In this document: in pieces, positions 7,903 to 16,035 of the stretch | Position numbering within the stretch: position 1 is the stretch's first letter | Layout: each line of letters begins with the position of its first letter | Assembly: GCA_964420125.1 (NCBI GenBank) | Contig: CAYQQQ010000001.1 | Location: forward strand, 338,956-402,955 | Length of the DNA stretch: 64,000 bases | Direction of reading: 5' to 3' | DNA from: CAYQQQ01 sp964420125 | Lineage (GTDB): Bacteria > Actinomycetota > Acidimicrobiia > Acidimicrobiales > Microtrichaceae | Program-made: the position numbers and the translations under genes | Notes under the pieces: generated by a model | The model's database searches: none | What the model saw: the letters and a program-made list of their open reading frames with translations, nothing else | Told to the model about the DNA's origin: nothing

Positions 7903-8882
7903 GGCCGTAGCGGGAGGCCGGCGGCTTCGTACACAGCGTCGATGACCTCCATGTTGGCCACCGAGTCCGCCGGCCCGGTGAGCACGGGTGCGCCCTCGCG
8001 AACCGCGTCGCGGAACGCCTCGAGCTGGTATCGGTAGGTCGGCACCCGGGGGAACCGCTCGCGGCGCACCGTCCCGTCGGTGGTGCGCACGGTGAAGCGG
8101 TGGAACACCTGGGGCACCGTGGCGTTGAGCACCCTCAGCTCCCCCTTCGAGCCCACGACCCGGAACCCGATCCTCAGGAGCCGGGCCCCGTAGAACGACA
8201 CCGTGAATCCCCCGTGCGCCCCGCCGGGGAAGCGGAGCTCGGCCTTCGCCCACCGGTCCACCCCCGGGGAGCGCTCCCGGACCCGGGCGTCCACCACCGA
8301 GGGCTCCTCCCCGGTGAGCGAGCGGAGCTGGTGGATGGCGTAGCACCCGAGGTCCATCACCGCGCCACCGGCGAGGTCGAGCTCGAAGCGGATGTCGTGG
8401 CGCTTGAGCAGGGGTATCTGCATCCAGGACTCGAGCAGGTGCAGCTCGCCGAGCTCACCGCTGCGCACCACCTCCACCGCCCGCGCCATGAGCGGGTGGT
8501 AGCGGTAGTGGAACGCCTCCATGAGCACCTGCCCCGAGGCCTCGGCCGCGGTCGCCACCTCCCGGGCCTGGGCGGCGTTGGAGGTGAGCGGCTTCTCGCA
8601 CAGCACGTGGCGGCCGGCCTCGAGGGCGGCGATCGTCCATCGGGCATGGAGTCCGTTGGGGAGCGGGTTGTAGACCGCGTCGAGGTCGGGGCGCGTGACC
8701 AGCGCCTCATAGGAGCCCACCACCTCAGGGATCCCGTGGGAGTCGGCGAAGGCCCGGGCGCGGGACGGGTCACGGGCGGCGACGGCCACCACCTCGACGC
8801 CGTCGACCTTCCCTGCCGGGCGGATCAGCGCGCTCGGCGCGATCTGGGCGGCGCCGAGCACGCCGATGCGCAGGGTGGACAT
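7899..8882 (-). CDS. Gfo/Idh/MocA family NAD(P)-dependent oxidoreductase
   Basis: The 327-residue protein starts with a Rossmann fold (RIGVLGAAQIAPSALI) and has the CEKPLTSNAAQA segment with the family lysine of EKP (about residue 96). The C-terminal alpha/beta domain follows (GGAVMDLGCYAIHQLRSLTGE). Family members oxidise or reduce sugars, inositol-like polyols or biliverdin; the substrate here is unknown. ATG 8882 is supported by TAGTGT seven bases upstream (leaderless). The upstream in-frame extension overlaps the divergent ars promoter and is rejected. Confidence 0.9.
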   Translation of the reverse strand: MSTLRIGVLGAAQIAPSALIRPAGKVDGVEVVAVAARDPSRARAFADSHGIPEVVGSYEALVTRPDLDAVYNPLPNGLHARWTIAALEAGRHVLCEKPLTSNAAQAREVATAAEASGQVLMEAFHYRYHPLMARAVEVVRSGELGELHLLESWMQIPLLKRHDIRFELDLAGGAVMDLGCYAIHQLRSLTGEEPSVVDARVRERSPGVDRWAKAELRFPGGAHGGFTVSFYGARLLRIGFRVVGSKGELRVLNATVPQVFHRFTVRTTDGTVRRERFPRVPTYRYQLEAFRDAVREGAPVLTGPADSVANMEVIDAVYEAAGLPLRP

Positions 8883-8889
8883 GGCGGCG

Positions 8890-8895
8890 ACACTA
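8890..8895 (-). promoter_or_regulatory. -10 element of Gfo/Idh/MocA gene (leaderless)
   Basis: TAGTGT on the minus strand ends seven bases before ATG 8882 with no Shine-Dalgarno between. Confidence 0.5.
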
Positions 8896-8966
8896 CCCAC
8901 CCGGGCGAGCGCTCCCCGTGCCGGTCCGGCTGACCCTCCTCCCGTCGACGGCTCCGACGAGCCAGA

Positions 8967-8995
8967 TTGACTCAACATATCTTGAGTGACAGGCT
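8967..8995 (+). promoter_or_regulatory. ars promoter with ArsR-type operator
   Basis: ACTCAA (8970-8975) and TTGAGT (8982-8987) form a perfect inverted repeat with a six-base spacer, like ArsR operators. It overlaps a -35-like TTGACT (8967-8972). Seventeen bases later lies CAGGCT, six bases before the ATG at 9002, so the transcript is probably leaderless. Binding by the ArsR domain encoded next would block RNA polymerase. Confidence 0.65.
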
Positions 8996-9001
8996 CCGGC
9001 G

Positions 9002-9679
9002 ATGGACCTCCCGGACGACGACGTCACCGCCCGCGCCGCACGCCACGCGGCCCTGGGCGACCCGATCCGCCTGGCCATCGCCGACGAGCTGGCCCGCTCC
9101 GATCGGGCGCCGGTGGAGCTGCGCCACCGCTTCGGCCTCGAGTCCAACCTGCTGGCCCACCACCTCGACGTGCTGGAGCGCGCCGGCGTGGTGGAGCGCT
9201 CCCGTTCCCGCGGCGACGCCCGGCGGCGCTACGTGCGCCTGTGCCACGCTGCGCTGGAGGGACTGCGACCCTCCCCCCGGCTCCGGGCCCGCTCGGCGCT
9301 GTTCGTGTGCAGCCACAACTCGGCGCGCAGCCAGCTGGCGGCCGCGCTGTGGCGACGCCTCACCGGCTCGTCCGCCACCTCGGCGGGCACCCACCCCGCT
9401 GCCTGCGTCCACCCCGGCGCCGTCGCCGCCGCCGAACGGGCCGGCCTCGACCTCTCCGCCGCCCGGCCGCGACCACTCGCCCAGGTCGATGCCGGCGACG
9501 CCCTCGTGGTGACGGTCTGCGATCAGGCCCACGAGGAGCTCCCGGCGGATCCGCAGCGGCTGCACTGGTCCGTCGCCGACCCGGCGGCCGTGGGCACGCG
9601 CTCGGCCTTCGATGCGACGGTGGCCGAGCTGGGAGATCGGATCTCCTCCGTCGCCCTCGCCCCGGGAGCCGTCCGATGA
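9002..9679 (+). CDS. ArsR repressor fused to arsenate-reductase (LMW-PTP) domain
   Basis: The 225-residue protein has two domains. Residues about 1-90 are an ArsR/SmtB winged helix (HAALGDPIRLAIADELA, LESNLLAHHLDVLERAGVVE). Residues about 98-225 are a low-molecular-weight phosphatase/ArsC domain with the CX5R loop CSHNSARSQ. The fusion could both sense arsenic and reduce arsenate, though the usual ArsR Cys motif (CXC near the recognition helix) is absent, so sensing may use other cysteines. It overlaps the aquaporin gene by ATGA and sits behind an ArsR-type palindrome. Confidence 0.85.
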   Translation: MDLPDDDVTARAARHAALGDPIRLAIADELARSDRAPVELRHRFGLESNLLAHHLDVLERAGVVERSRSRGDARRRYVRLCHAALEGLRPSPRLRARSALFVCSHNSARSQLAAALWRRLTGSSATSAGTHPAACVHPGAVAAAERAGLDLSAARPRPLAQVDAGDALVVTVCDQAHEELPADPQRLHWSVADPAAVGTRSAFDATVAELGDRISSVALAPGAVR

Positions 9680-10431
9680 TCGTCGACCCGCTGCATCCCA
9701 CCGATCAGGAGCTGGCGGTCCAGGTCGAGACCGGCACCGGGGAGCTGCGACTGGAGCTCACCCGCCGGCTGGCGGCCGAGGCGCTGGGCACCGCACTGCT
9801 GGTGATGGCCGTGGTCGGCTCGGGGATCGCCGCCTCCCGGCTCTCCTCGGGGGACGTGGGGCTCCAGCTGCTGGAGAACGCTGCGGCGACCGCCGGTGCC
9901 CTGGTGGGCCTCATCCTCATGTTCGGCGCCGTCTCCGGCGCCCACTTCAACCCGGTGGTCACCCTCACCGACCGGCTGCTGGGCACCACCACCACACGCG
10001 ACACCGGCCTCTACGTGCTGGCCCAGGTGGCCGGCGGCTGCGCGGGAGCCGTGCTCGCCAACCTGATGTTCGAGCTGCCGGCGGTGGAGCTCTCCACCAC
10101 CGAACGGTCCTCGCCGGCGCTGTGGCTCTCGGAGGTGGTGGCCACCGTCGGTCTGCTGCTGGTCATCCAGGGCTGCGTGCGCACGGGCAGGGCGAGGGTC
10201 GTGCCCTTCGCCGTGGCCGCCTGGATCGGCGGTGCCTACTGGTTCACGTCCTCCACGAGCTTCGCCAACCCGGCGGTCACCCTGGCCCGCACCCTGTCGG
10301 ACACCTTCGCCGGCATCGCTCCCGCATCGGCGCCGGCGTTCGTGCTCGTGCAGCTGATCGGGGCCGTGCTGGCCTTCGGGCTGATCCGCTTCTTCTACCC
10401 CCATCCCACGAACGGAGACGACGATGGCTGA
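9676..10431 (+). CDS. MIP/aquaporin-family channel of the arsenic operon (AqpS-like)
   Basis: The 251-residue membrane protein shows the two half-helix motifs of aquaporins, here SGAHFNPVVTL (NPV rather than NPA) and SFANPAVTLARTL, on a six-helix scaffold. In Sinorhizobium an aquaporin inside the ars operon releases arsenite formed by ArsC. The same job is likely here because no ArsB or Acr3 pump is seen nearby. It starts in the ATGA overlap with the regulator and overlaps the following arsC by eight bases. Confidence 0.85.
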   Translation: MIVDPLHPTDQELAVQVETGTGELRLELTRRLAAEALGTALLVMAVVGSGIAASRLSSGDVGLQLLENAAATAGALVGLILMFGAVSGAHFNPVVTLTDRLLGTTTTRDTGLYVLAQVAGGCAGAVLANLMFELPAVELSTTERSSPALWLSEVVATVGLLLVIQGCVRTGRARVVPFAVAAWIGGAYWFTSSTSFANPAVTLARTLSDTFAGIAPASAPAFVLVQLIGAVLAFGLIRFFYPHPTNGDDDG

Positions 10432-10834
10432 GCGAGCGCCGGGTGTGCTGTTCCTCTGCGTGCACAACGCCGGGCGCTCCCAGATGGCCGCCGGCTGGCT
10501 CCGCCACCTGGGCGGTGACCGGGTCCGGGTGTACTCAGGTGGCTCCGAGCCGGCGTCCGCCCTCAACCCGGCGGCGGTGGAGGTCATGGCCGAGGTGGGG
10601 GTGGACCTCACCGATCAGGTGCCCCGCCGCTGGAGCGACGCCGTGCTCGACGAGGTGGACGTGGTGGTCACCATGGGCTGCGGCGACGCCTGCCCGGTGC
10701 TGGCGGGCAAGCGCTACGAGGACTGGGCGCTCGATGATCCCGCCGGTCAGCCGGTCGACGCCGTGCGCCCGATCCGCGACGAGATCCGCCGGCGGGTCGA
10801 AGCGCTGATGGCCTCCCTCGGCATCGCCGGGTGA
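10424..10834 (+). CDS. arsC: Arsenate reductase, LMW-phosphatase type
   Basis: The 136-residue enzyme reduces As(V) to As(III). It has the P-loop CVHNAGRSQ (CX5R, catalytic Cys about residue 12) and the resolving cysteines in TMGCGDACPV (about residues 85 and 89), the pattern of thioredoxin-coupled ArsC. The DPAGQPVDAVRPIRDEI segment supplies the general acid Asp. It is the second ArsC-like domain in this operon, after the one fused to ArsR. It is the last gene before a hairpin at 10869-10883. Confidence 0.9.
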   Translation: MAERAPGVLFLCVHNAGRSQMAAGWLRHLGGDRVRVYSGGSEPASALNPAAVEVMAEVGVDLTDQVPRRWSDAVLDEVDVVVTMGCGDACPVLAGKRYEDWALDDPAGQPVDAVRPIRDEIRRRVEALMASLGIAG

Positions 10835-10868
10835 GCCTCACGCTCTCCCCCCGACTGACACCCAATCC

Positions 10869-10883
10869 GCACCGCAGCGGTGC
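10869..10883 (+). terminator. Hairpin after the ars operon
   Basis: A 15-base perfect palindrome about one central A (five-pair stem GCACC/GGTGC with a five-base loop) lies 35 bases after arsC. There is no T-tract, so it would be a weak or factor-assisted terminator. Confidence 0.35.
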
Positions 10884-10950
10884 AGACGGGGTGGCGGAGC
10901 ACCCGATCGTCAGCGCGACGCGCGACCCACAGCGTTCACATCGACGGAAC

Positions 10951-10977
10951 GGCGGTGCAACACCGCCCTCGTAGGTT
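10951..10977 (+). promoter_or_regulatory. Promoter and palindrome before nitrite/sulfite reductase
   Basis: GGCGGTG-CAA-CACCGCC (10951-10967) is a perfect 17-base palindrome. TAGGTT (10972-10977) follows and ends seven bases before ATG 10985, so the gene looks leaderless. The palindrome would sit between the -35 and -10 regions, a repressor position. Confidence 0.5.
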
Positions 10978-10984
10978 GCCCGCC

Positions 10985-12640
10985 ATGTCCACCCCCGACA
11001 TCCCCGCCGCCAAGACGGCCGGTCTCCCCGTCGACCTCCACCGACTCGCCGCCGAGGGCGACGGGTGGCTCACCCCCGAGGACCGCTACGCCCTCAAGAC
11101 CCACGGCGTCTGCACCCAGGCCCAGCCGGGGGTGTTCATGGTGCGGGTCCGGGTGCCGGGTGGGGTGCTGCTGACCGCCCAGGCCCACGGCCTCGCCCGC
11201 CTCGCCCGCCGCTTCGGACCCGACTGGCTGCACCTGACGACCCGTCAGAGCGTCGAGCTGCACTGGGTCAAGGCCGCCGACGTGCCCGCGCTGCTGGGCG
11301 AGCTGGAGCGACTCGGGCTGAGCACCCGCTCGGCGTGCGGGCACACCGTGCGCAACGTCGTGTGCTCCGAGGACGCCGGCCTGGGCCTCGAGGAGCCCTT
11401 CGACTGCTTCGTCGACGCACGGCTGATCTCCGACACCCTCGTCGCCCGCTCCGCCGAGCTGAACGTCGAGCTGCCGGGTCGGCTCAACGTGGCCGTCGGC
11501 GGATCGGCCCGCTGCCGGGAGGATGCCCGGTTGAACGACCTGGCCCTGGTCTCCACGGTCGTCGACGGCGAGGCCGGCTACGAGGTGTGGGGGTGCGGTT
11601 CCCTGGGCCGGTCCCCTCAGCCGGGGATCCAGCTCTCGGCGTTCGTGCCACGAGAGGACGTGCTGGCGGCGGTGGAGGCCATGGTCGAGCTCTACGTGGC
11701 CGAGGGGGATCACGAGCGCCCGGCCAAGGGACGCCTGAAGTGGGTGCTCGACCGGCTCGGCCCCGACGAGCTCCGGCGGCGCTGGGCGGACGCCGTCGAG
11801 TCGGCCCGCCACCGACCGCGGCCCCCGGTGCCCGAGGTCGAGGTGCTGGAGGAGGCCGACCGCGTGGCCGTGCTGTCCCGACGTCCCCCCGGCGGGTGGG
11901 GCAGAGGGGTCCGTCCCCAGCGGACCCCCGGCCTCGCCTTGGTCACCGTCGACGTGCCGATGGGGGACACCTGCGGCGCCGAGCTGGAGCTGCTCGCCGA
12001 CCTGGCCGACCGCCACGGCGACGGGGCGCTGATGCTCACCCGGGACCAGAACCTGACGGTGCGCAACGTGGCGCTCGACGCGGTGGACGACATGCGCGCG
12101 GTGCTGGCCGCAAGGGGCCTGCACCTCGACGGCGAGGCCGACACCGCCTCAGTGCGGGCCTGCACCGGCTCCCAGGTGTGCTCCCTGGGCATCACCGACG
12201 CGCCCGGCGCCGGTCGGGTGCTCACCGGGCTCGGTTCGCTCCGGCGCAACCCGGCGCTGCGCGTGCACGTGTCGGGGTGCCCGAACTCCTGTGCCCAGCA
12301 CCAGGCCGGCGACCTCGGCCTGGCCGGCTCCAAGGTGCGCATCGGCGGGCGGACCACGGACGGCTACCACCTCTTCGTGGGCACCCGGATCGACGACGAC
12401 CTCTTCGGCGAGCCGGTCGGCCGGGTGGCCGAGGCCGACCTGCACCCGGCGGTGGACGCCGTCGTCGGGCTGTGGGAGTCGGTGCGCCGAGCCGGCGAGA
12501 CGATGGGCACCACGTTCCGCCGCATCGGCCTCGACGCCGTGGCCGCACAGCTGGAGACCACCCTGGCCGAGCGCTGGGCGACGGGGGTCGAGCCCGAGCT
12601 CGCCACCGCCGACGTGCCGAGCGGCTGTGCGGCACCCTGA
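10985..12640 (+). CDS. Siroheme-dependent nitrite/sulfite reductase (ferredoxin-type)
   Basis: The 551-residue enzyme carries two ferredoxin-like half domains (PGGVLLTAQAHGLARLARRF; WLHLTTRQSVELHWV) and the siroheme/4Fe-4S ligands ACTGSQVCSLG (CX5C) and SGCPNSCAQH (CX3C) near residues 390-440. It performs the six-electron reduction of nitrite to ammonia or sulfite to sulfide. The next gene is a formate/nitrite-type channel, so nitrite assimilation is favoured. No nitrate reductase, NirBD or siroheme gene is in the window. ATG 10985 has a TAGGTT seven bases upstream and no ribosome-binding site. Confidence 0.9.
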   Translation: MSTPDIPAAKTAGLPVDLHRLAAEGDGWLTPEDRYALKTHGVCTQAQPGVFMVRVRVPGGVLLTAQAHGLARLARRFGPDWLHLTTRQSVELHWVKAADVPALLGELERLGLSTRSACGHTVRNVVCSEDAGLGLEEPFDCFVDARLISDTLVARSAELNVELPGRLNVAVGGSARCREDARLNDLALVSTVVDGEAGYEVWGCGSLGRSPQPGIQLSAFVPREDVLAAVEAMVELYVAEGDHERPAKGRLKWVLDRLGPDELRRRWADAVESARHRPRPPVPEVEVLEEADRVAVLSRRPPGGWGRGVRPQRTPGLALVTVDVPMGDTCGAELELLADLADRHGDGALMLTRDQNLTVRNVALDAVDDMRAVLAARGLHLDGEADTASVRACTGSQVCSLGITDAPGAGRVLTGLGSLRRNPALRVHVSGCPNSCAQHQAGDLGLAGSKVRIGGRTTDGYHLFVGTRIDDDLFGEPVGRVAEADLHPAVDAVVGLWESVRRAGETMGTTFRRIGLDAVAAQLETTLAERWATGVEPELATADVPSGCAAP

Positions 12641-12675
12641 CCCGTTCGCCACCCGAGGGCCATCAGGAGGTTCCC

Positions 12676-13494
12676 GTGCCCGTCCCCATCCCAGAGGCGC
12701 TGCGAGACCAGCACGCCGCAGGCCACACCAAGGCCGCCGATGTCACCGACCTCCCCCGCTACCTGTTCGCCGCCGCGCTGGCCGGAGCGTTCGTGGGGGT
12801 GGCGGTGGTGCTGCTGCTCACCGTGGGCGGGCCGCTGGTGGCGGCCGGCTCGCCCTTCGCCAAGCTGGTGATGGGTGCGGTGTTCGGCGTGGCGCTCACC
12901 CTCGTCGTGTTCGCCGGCGGCGAGCTGGTCACCGGCAACATGATGGTGATGACCCAGTCCGCGCTGGGGAGGGCCGTCGGCTGGCACCGGGCGATGGCGG
13001 TGTGCCTGGCCGCCCTGGTGGGCAACGCCCTGGGCTCGGTGGTGTTCGCCCTCGCTGTGCACGGTGGGGGCACGCTCTCCTCCGGTGCAGGCGCCGACCT
13101 CCTGGCCCAGACGGTGACGGCCAAGGACGCCCTGAGCGGACCGCAGCTGTTCTGGCGGGCGGTGCTGTGCAACGCCCTGGTGTGCCTCGGGCTGTGGATG
13201 GCGGCCCGCACCCGGTCCGACGCCGCCAAGCTCCTGGTGCTGTGGTGGGCGCTGTTGGCCTTCATCTCCTCGGGCTTCGAGCACTCGGTGGCCAACATGA
13301 CCACCTTCTCCCTCGCTGCGCTGCAGGGCTCGGGGAGCTGGGCCATGTTGGTCCGCAACCTGGCCTGGACGGTGCCCGGGAACCTGGTCGGCGGCGCGCT
13401 GGTGGTGGGTGCCGGCTACGCCTGGCTGGGGAAGCCCTCCCGGTCGGCGACGGAGCCGGTGGTGCTCGTGAGCTCGCCCGGACGACCCGGGTGA
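12676..13494 (+). CDS. Formate/nitrite transporter family channel (FNT/NirC-like)
   Basis: The 272-residue membrane protein has six helices and FNT signatures: FAGGELVTGNMM (about residues 80-91) and GFEHSVANMTTF (about residues 197-208). FNT pentamers pass formate, nitrite or hydrosulfide. The preceding reductase makes nitrite the most likely cargo. GTG 12676 has a strong AGGAGG (12665-12670) five bases upstream. Its stop is four bases from the stop of the convergent lipoprotein gene. Confidence 0.88.
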   Translation: MPVPIPEALRDQHAAGHTKAADVTDLPRYLFAAALAGAFVGVAVVLLLTVGGPLVAAGSPFAKLVMGAVFGVALTLVVFAGGELVTGNMMVMTQSALGRAVGWHRAMAVCLAALVGNALGSVVFALAVHGGGTLSSGAGADLLAQTVTAKDALSGPQLFWRAVLCNALVCLGLWMAARTRSDAAKLLVLWWALLAFISSGFEHSVANMTTFSLAALQGSGSWAMLVRNLAWTVPGNLVGGALVVGAGYAWLGKPSRSATEPVVLVSSPGRPG

Positions 13495-13498
13495 GGGC

Positions 13499-14200
13499 TC
13501 AGGCCCCTCGAGCCGCCTCGGCCTCGGTGGCACCGGGATCGGTCGGTGCAGACCCCGGTGCGGTCGGGGGCGATCCGGCCGTCGGCGCCAGGTCGGCGCA
13601 GGCCTCCATCGCTGCGGCGACGGCCGGGTCGCTGCTATCGAGGCCGAGGGGCGCGGCACCGCCATCCGAGGTCGCCGGGGGTTGGCCCCCCGCCTCCGGC
13701 GGGCCCTGCCCCGCGTCCCCGTTCGAGGGGACCTGGCCGGCATCGCCCTCCGGGGCCTGGGGCAGCTCCACGCCGTTGTCCCCGAGGCACTCGAGGTAGG
13801 CCTGCATCTCCTCACCCCGGGCTCCTCCGGGGGCACCCGGGCCACCGAAGGGCGCGCCGCCCTCCGGCATCAGCTCCGCGCAGGCCTCCTGGGCGGACTG
13901 CATCGTGTCCGCATCCGGTGGTTCGGGTGCCTGCCCGGCACCCTCGGCAGGGTCTCCCGGGGCACCGCCGACGTCGACGCCGTGCTCGCTCAGGCAGTCG
14001 GCGTACGCCTGGGCCTCCTCCGATGTCGCGGTGCCACCAGATCCGGCGGAGCCCTCCTGGGCGGCAGCGTCGCTCTGACCACGGCCGCAGGCCGGGACGA
14101 CGAGCGCCGCCGCGGCTGCCGGCACCGACAACCAGCGCCATCGTCGCCGTGACGGCGCGTGCCTCGGCGGGGTGTGAGGGGTGGAACGTGGTCGACGCAT
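13499..14200 (-). CDS. Lipoprotein with duplicated Cys-repeat, export-operon partner
   Basis: The 233-residue protein has an Arg-rich start, a hydrophobic core and the lipobox-like LVVPAC (Cys about residue 35), so it is probably a membrane-anchored lipoprotein. The mature part is Gly/Pro/Ala-rich and has an internal duplication. Each unit has an AYADCLSEHGVDV or AYLECLGDNGVEL element followed by an EACAELMP or EACADLAP element. Similar small proteins accompany MacAB-like exporters in actinobacteria. AGGAG precedes the ATG. It lies 101 bases after the adaptor gene, past an intercistronic hairpin. Confidence 0.65.
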   Translation of the reverse strand: MRRPRSTPHTPPRHAPSRRRWRWLSVPAAAAALVVPACGRGQSDAAAQEGSAGSGGTATSEEAQAYADCLSEHGVDVGGAPGDPAEGAGQAPEPPDADTMQSAQEACAELMPEGGAPFGGPGAPGGARGEEMQAYLECLGDNGVELPQAPEGDAGQVPSNGDAGQGPPEAGGQPPATSDGGAAPLGLDSSDPAVAAAMEACADLAPTAGSPPTAPGSAPTDPGATEAEAARGA

Positions 14201-14224
14201 GGTGGTTCTCCTGTGTCTGGGCAG

Positions 14225-14243
14225 CGAGCGGATCGACCGCTCG
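14225..14243 (-). terminator. Intercistronic hairpin before the Cys-repeat lipoprotein
   Basis: CGAGCGG and CCGCTCG form a perfect seven-pair stem around the loop ATCGA. It lies between the adaptor stop and the lipoprotein start and may lower expression of the last gene or protect the upstream mRNA. Confidence 0.4.
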
Positions 14244-14301
14244 GTTCGTTGATCGGTGGCGGCACCTCGGCGGGCCCAGGGCGCCGGCGGCGGGGCGGGC
14301 G

Positions 14302-16035
14302 TCACCCGCCAGGCGGCGCACCGCCGAAGGTCGGAGGTCCTCCCAGGGACGATCCCGTCGCCGTCGCCGTCGCCGAGTCGGCCAGCGGCTCGTCGAGGTC
14401 GGCAAGGACCACGACGTCGCCGTCGTCGAGACCCGAGCGCACCTCGGTCCACTCGGGGCCGACCACGCCGAGCTCCACCACCGCCGCGTCGATCGAGGTT
14501 CCCTCGACCACCTCGACCACTGCTCGTCCGGCTTCCCGGTGCACTGCGGAGGTCGGCACCGCCAACACCCGCTCCGTGGCTGCGGTCGTGATCACCGCAG
14601 CCGCGGTGGCACCGCTGCGCAGCGTGGCGTCGGCGTCGTGGAGGCCGACGGTCACCCGGTACGAGGTCGAGGTCGAGGCCGAGGGAGCCGCGGCCACACC
14701 GACCACCTCGCCGGCGAGCACCGTCGAGGAGCCGTCGGGGACGAGGGCGACCTCCTGGCCGATCGCCACCTCGGCGACCTCCGAGAGCGGGACCAGCAGC
14801 GAAGCCTCGTATCCGCCCTCGCCCTGGATCGTGATCACCTGGGTGGCCGAGGAGGCGCTCACGTCATCACCGACGCGGATGGCGACGGCGACGACCTCAC
14901 CGGCGACGGGAGAGGCGATCGTGGCCTGCGCGACCGCCTGCTCGGCGACGAGCAGGCTGAGGGCGGCCGCGTCGAGGGCCTTCTGGTAGGCCGCGAGGCG
15001 CGCCGCGCTGGGAGCGGAGCCGGTGGCTCCCTCGACGTCCGGCTCCGAGCTGCTCGGCGGCTCGGAGCCGGTCGCGCCGCTCCCCGCCGAACTGGAACCC
15101 GAGGACTCGGAGGCCGGCCCAGCCGTCGCTCGCTCCGCCAGCTCCGCGTCCAACGCCGTGGATGCCGACACCAGGACCTGCTCGGCCACGACGGCCTGCT
15201 GCTGGGCCGCACGGACCGCGGCGAGCGCCTCGGTGCAGGCAGCGGTGTCGAGCGAGGACATGGTCGCTTCGCCGACCCCCGACTCCTGGCCAGAAGGTTC
15301 CGACGACGCGGCCGAGGCCGAGGAGCTCACGCAGATCGCCTCCGCCGTGTCCAGCGCCGTGCCGGCGCCCACCAAGGCCGAGTCCACGTCGGCCTGGGCA
15401 TCGATCACCGCCTGCTGCAACGCCGCCAGCTCCCCGTCGCCGGCAGGGTCGGCCACTGCGGTGGCAGACAGATCCACTGCCGTCGTCTGGAGCACCGCCG
15501 GCACCGCCGGCACCGCCACCGCGAGGGACGCGGCGGCGGACGTCGGCTCGATCCCCGGCGATGCGGACGTCCCCTCGTCGGCGACCTCGCCGGCGAGCGC
15601 CTCGGCAAGGGTCAGCTCCGCGTCGGCCAACGCCGCCTCTCGCTTGTGGAGCTCGCGCTCGAGCTCCACGGTGTCGAGGGCGGCCAGCTGCTGCCCGATC
15701 ACCACCTGGTCGCCCTCGGTGACGTCGACCTGCGCGACGGTGCCGGCGACCGGGAACGAGACCGCTGCCTGCGAGACGGCCTCGATCGTCGCGACGGAGC
15801 GCAGCTGCGCTGCCACGTCGTGCACACCGGCGGTGGCCGTGCGGAGGCCGAGGTCCGCGTCGGCACCCACCTGCCCCGTCACCAACAGCCCCGCACCGAG
15901 GGCCAGCACCGCTGCCACTGCTGCGATCGCCGTGACGGTGCCACGCCGACGGCCCTGCGGCCTGGCGTCGAAGGGGTCCGGTGCGGCCCCGGTCGTCGGG
16001 GCAGCGGCGGCCTCCTGTCGGTGCTCGGTCCTCAT
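14302..16035 (-). CDS. HlyD/MacA-like membrane-fusion adaptor (second copy)
   Basis: The 577-residue protein has one N-terminal helix (TVTAIAAVAAVLALGAGLLV) and a split lipoyl/barrel-sandwich domain (AAVSFPVAGTVAQVDVTEGDQV; ATIASPVAGEVVAVAIRVGDDV). A long coiled-coil hairpin lies between these halves, and C-terminal beta-barrel and MP domains follow. The hairpin is unusually large and broken by a Ser/Gly/Pro-rich insertion (about residues 295-340) and contains two cysteines. It starts in an ATGA overlap with the FtsX permease. This adaptor probably carries substrates through the wall of a monoderm, since no outer-membrane factor is seen. Confidence 0.8.
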   Translation of the reverse strand: MRTEHRQEAAAAPTTGAAPDPFDARPQGRRRGTVTAIAAVAAVLALGAGLLVTGQVGADADLGLRTATAGVHDVAAQLRSVATIEAVSQAAVSFPVAGTVAQVDVTEGDQVVIGQQLAALDTVELERELHKREAALADAELTLAEALAGEVADEGTSASPGIEPTSAAASLAVAVPAVPAVLQTTAVDLSATAVADPAGDGELAALQQAVIDAQADVDSALVGAGTALDTAEAICVSSSASAASSEPSGQESGVGEATMSSLDTAACTEALAAVRAAQQQAVVAEQVLVSASTALDAELAERATAGPASESSGSSSAGSGATGSEPPSSSEPDVEGATGSAPSAARLAAYQKALDAAALSLLVAEQAVAQATIASPVAGEVVAVAIRVGDDVSASSATQVITIQGEGGYEASLLVPLSEVAEVAIGQEVALVPDGSSTVLAGEVVGVAAAPSASTSTSYRVTVGLHDADATLRSGATAAAVITTAATERVLAVPTSAVHREAGRAVVEVVEGTSIDAAVVELGVVGPEWTEVRSGLDDGDVVVLADLDEPLADSATATATGSSLGGPPTFGGAPPGG

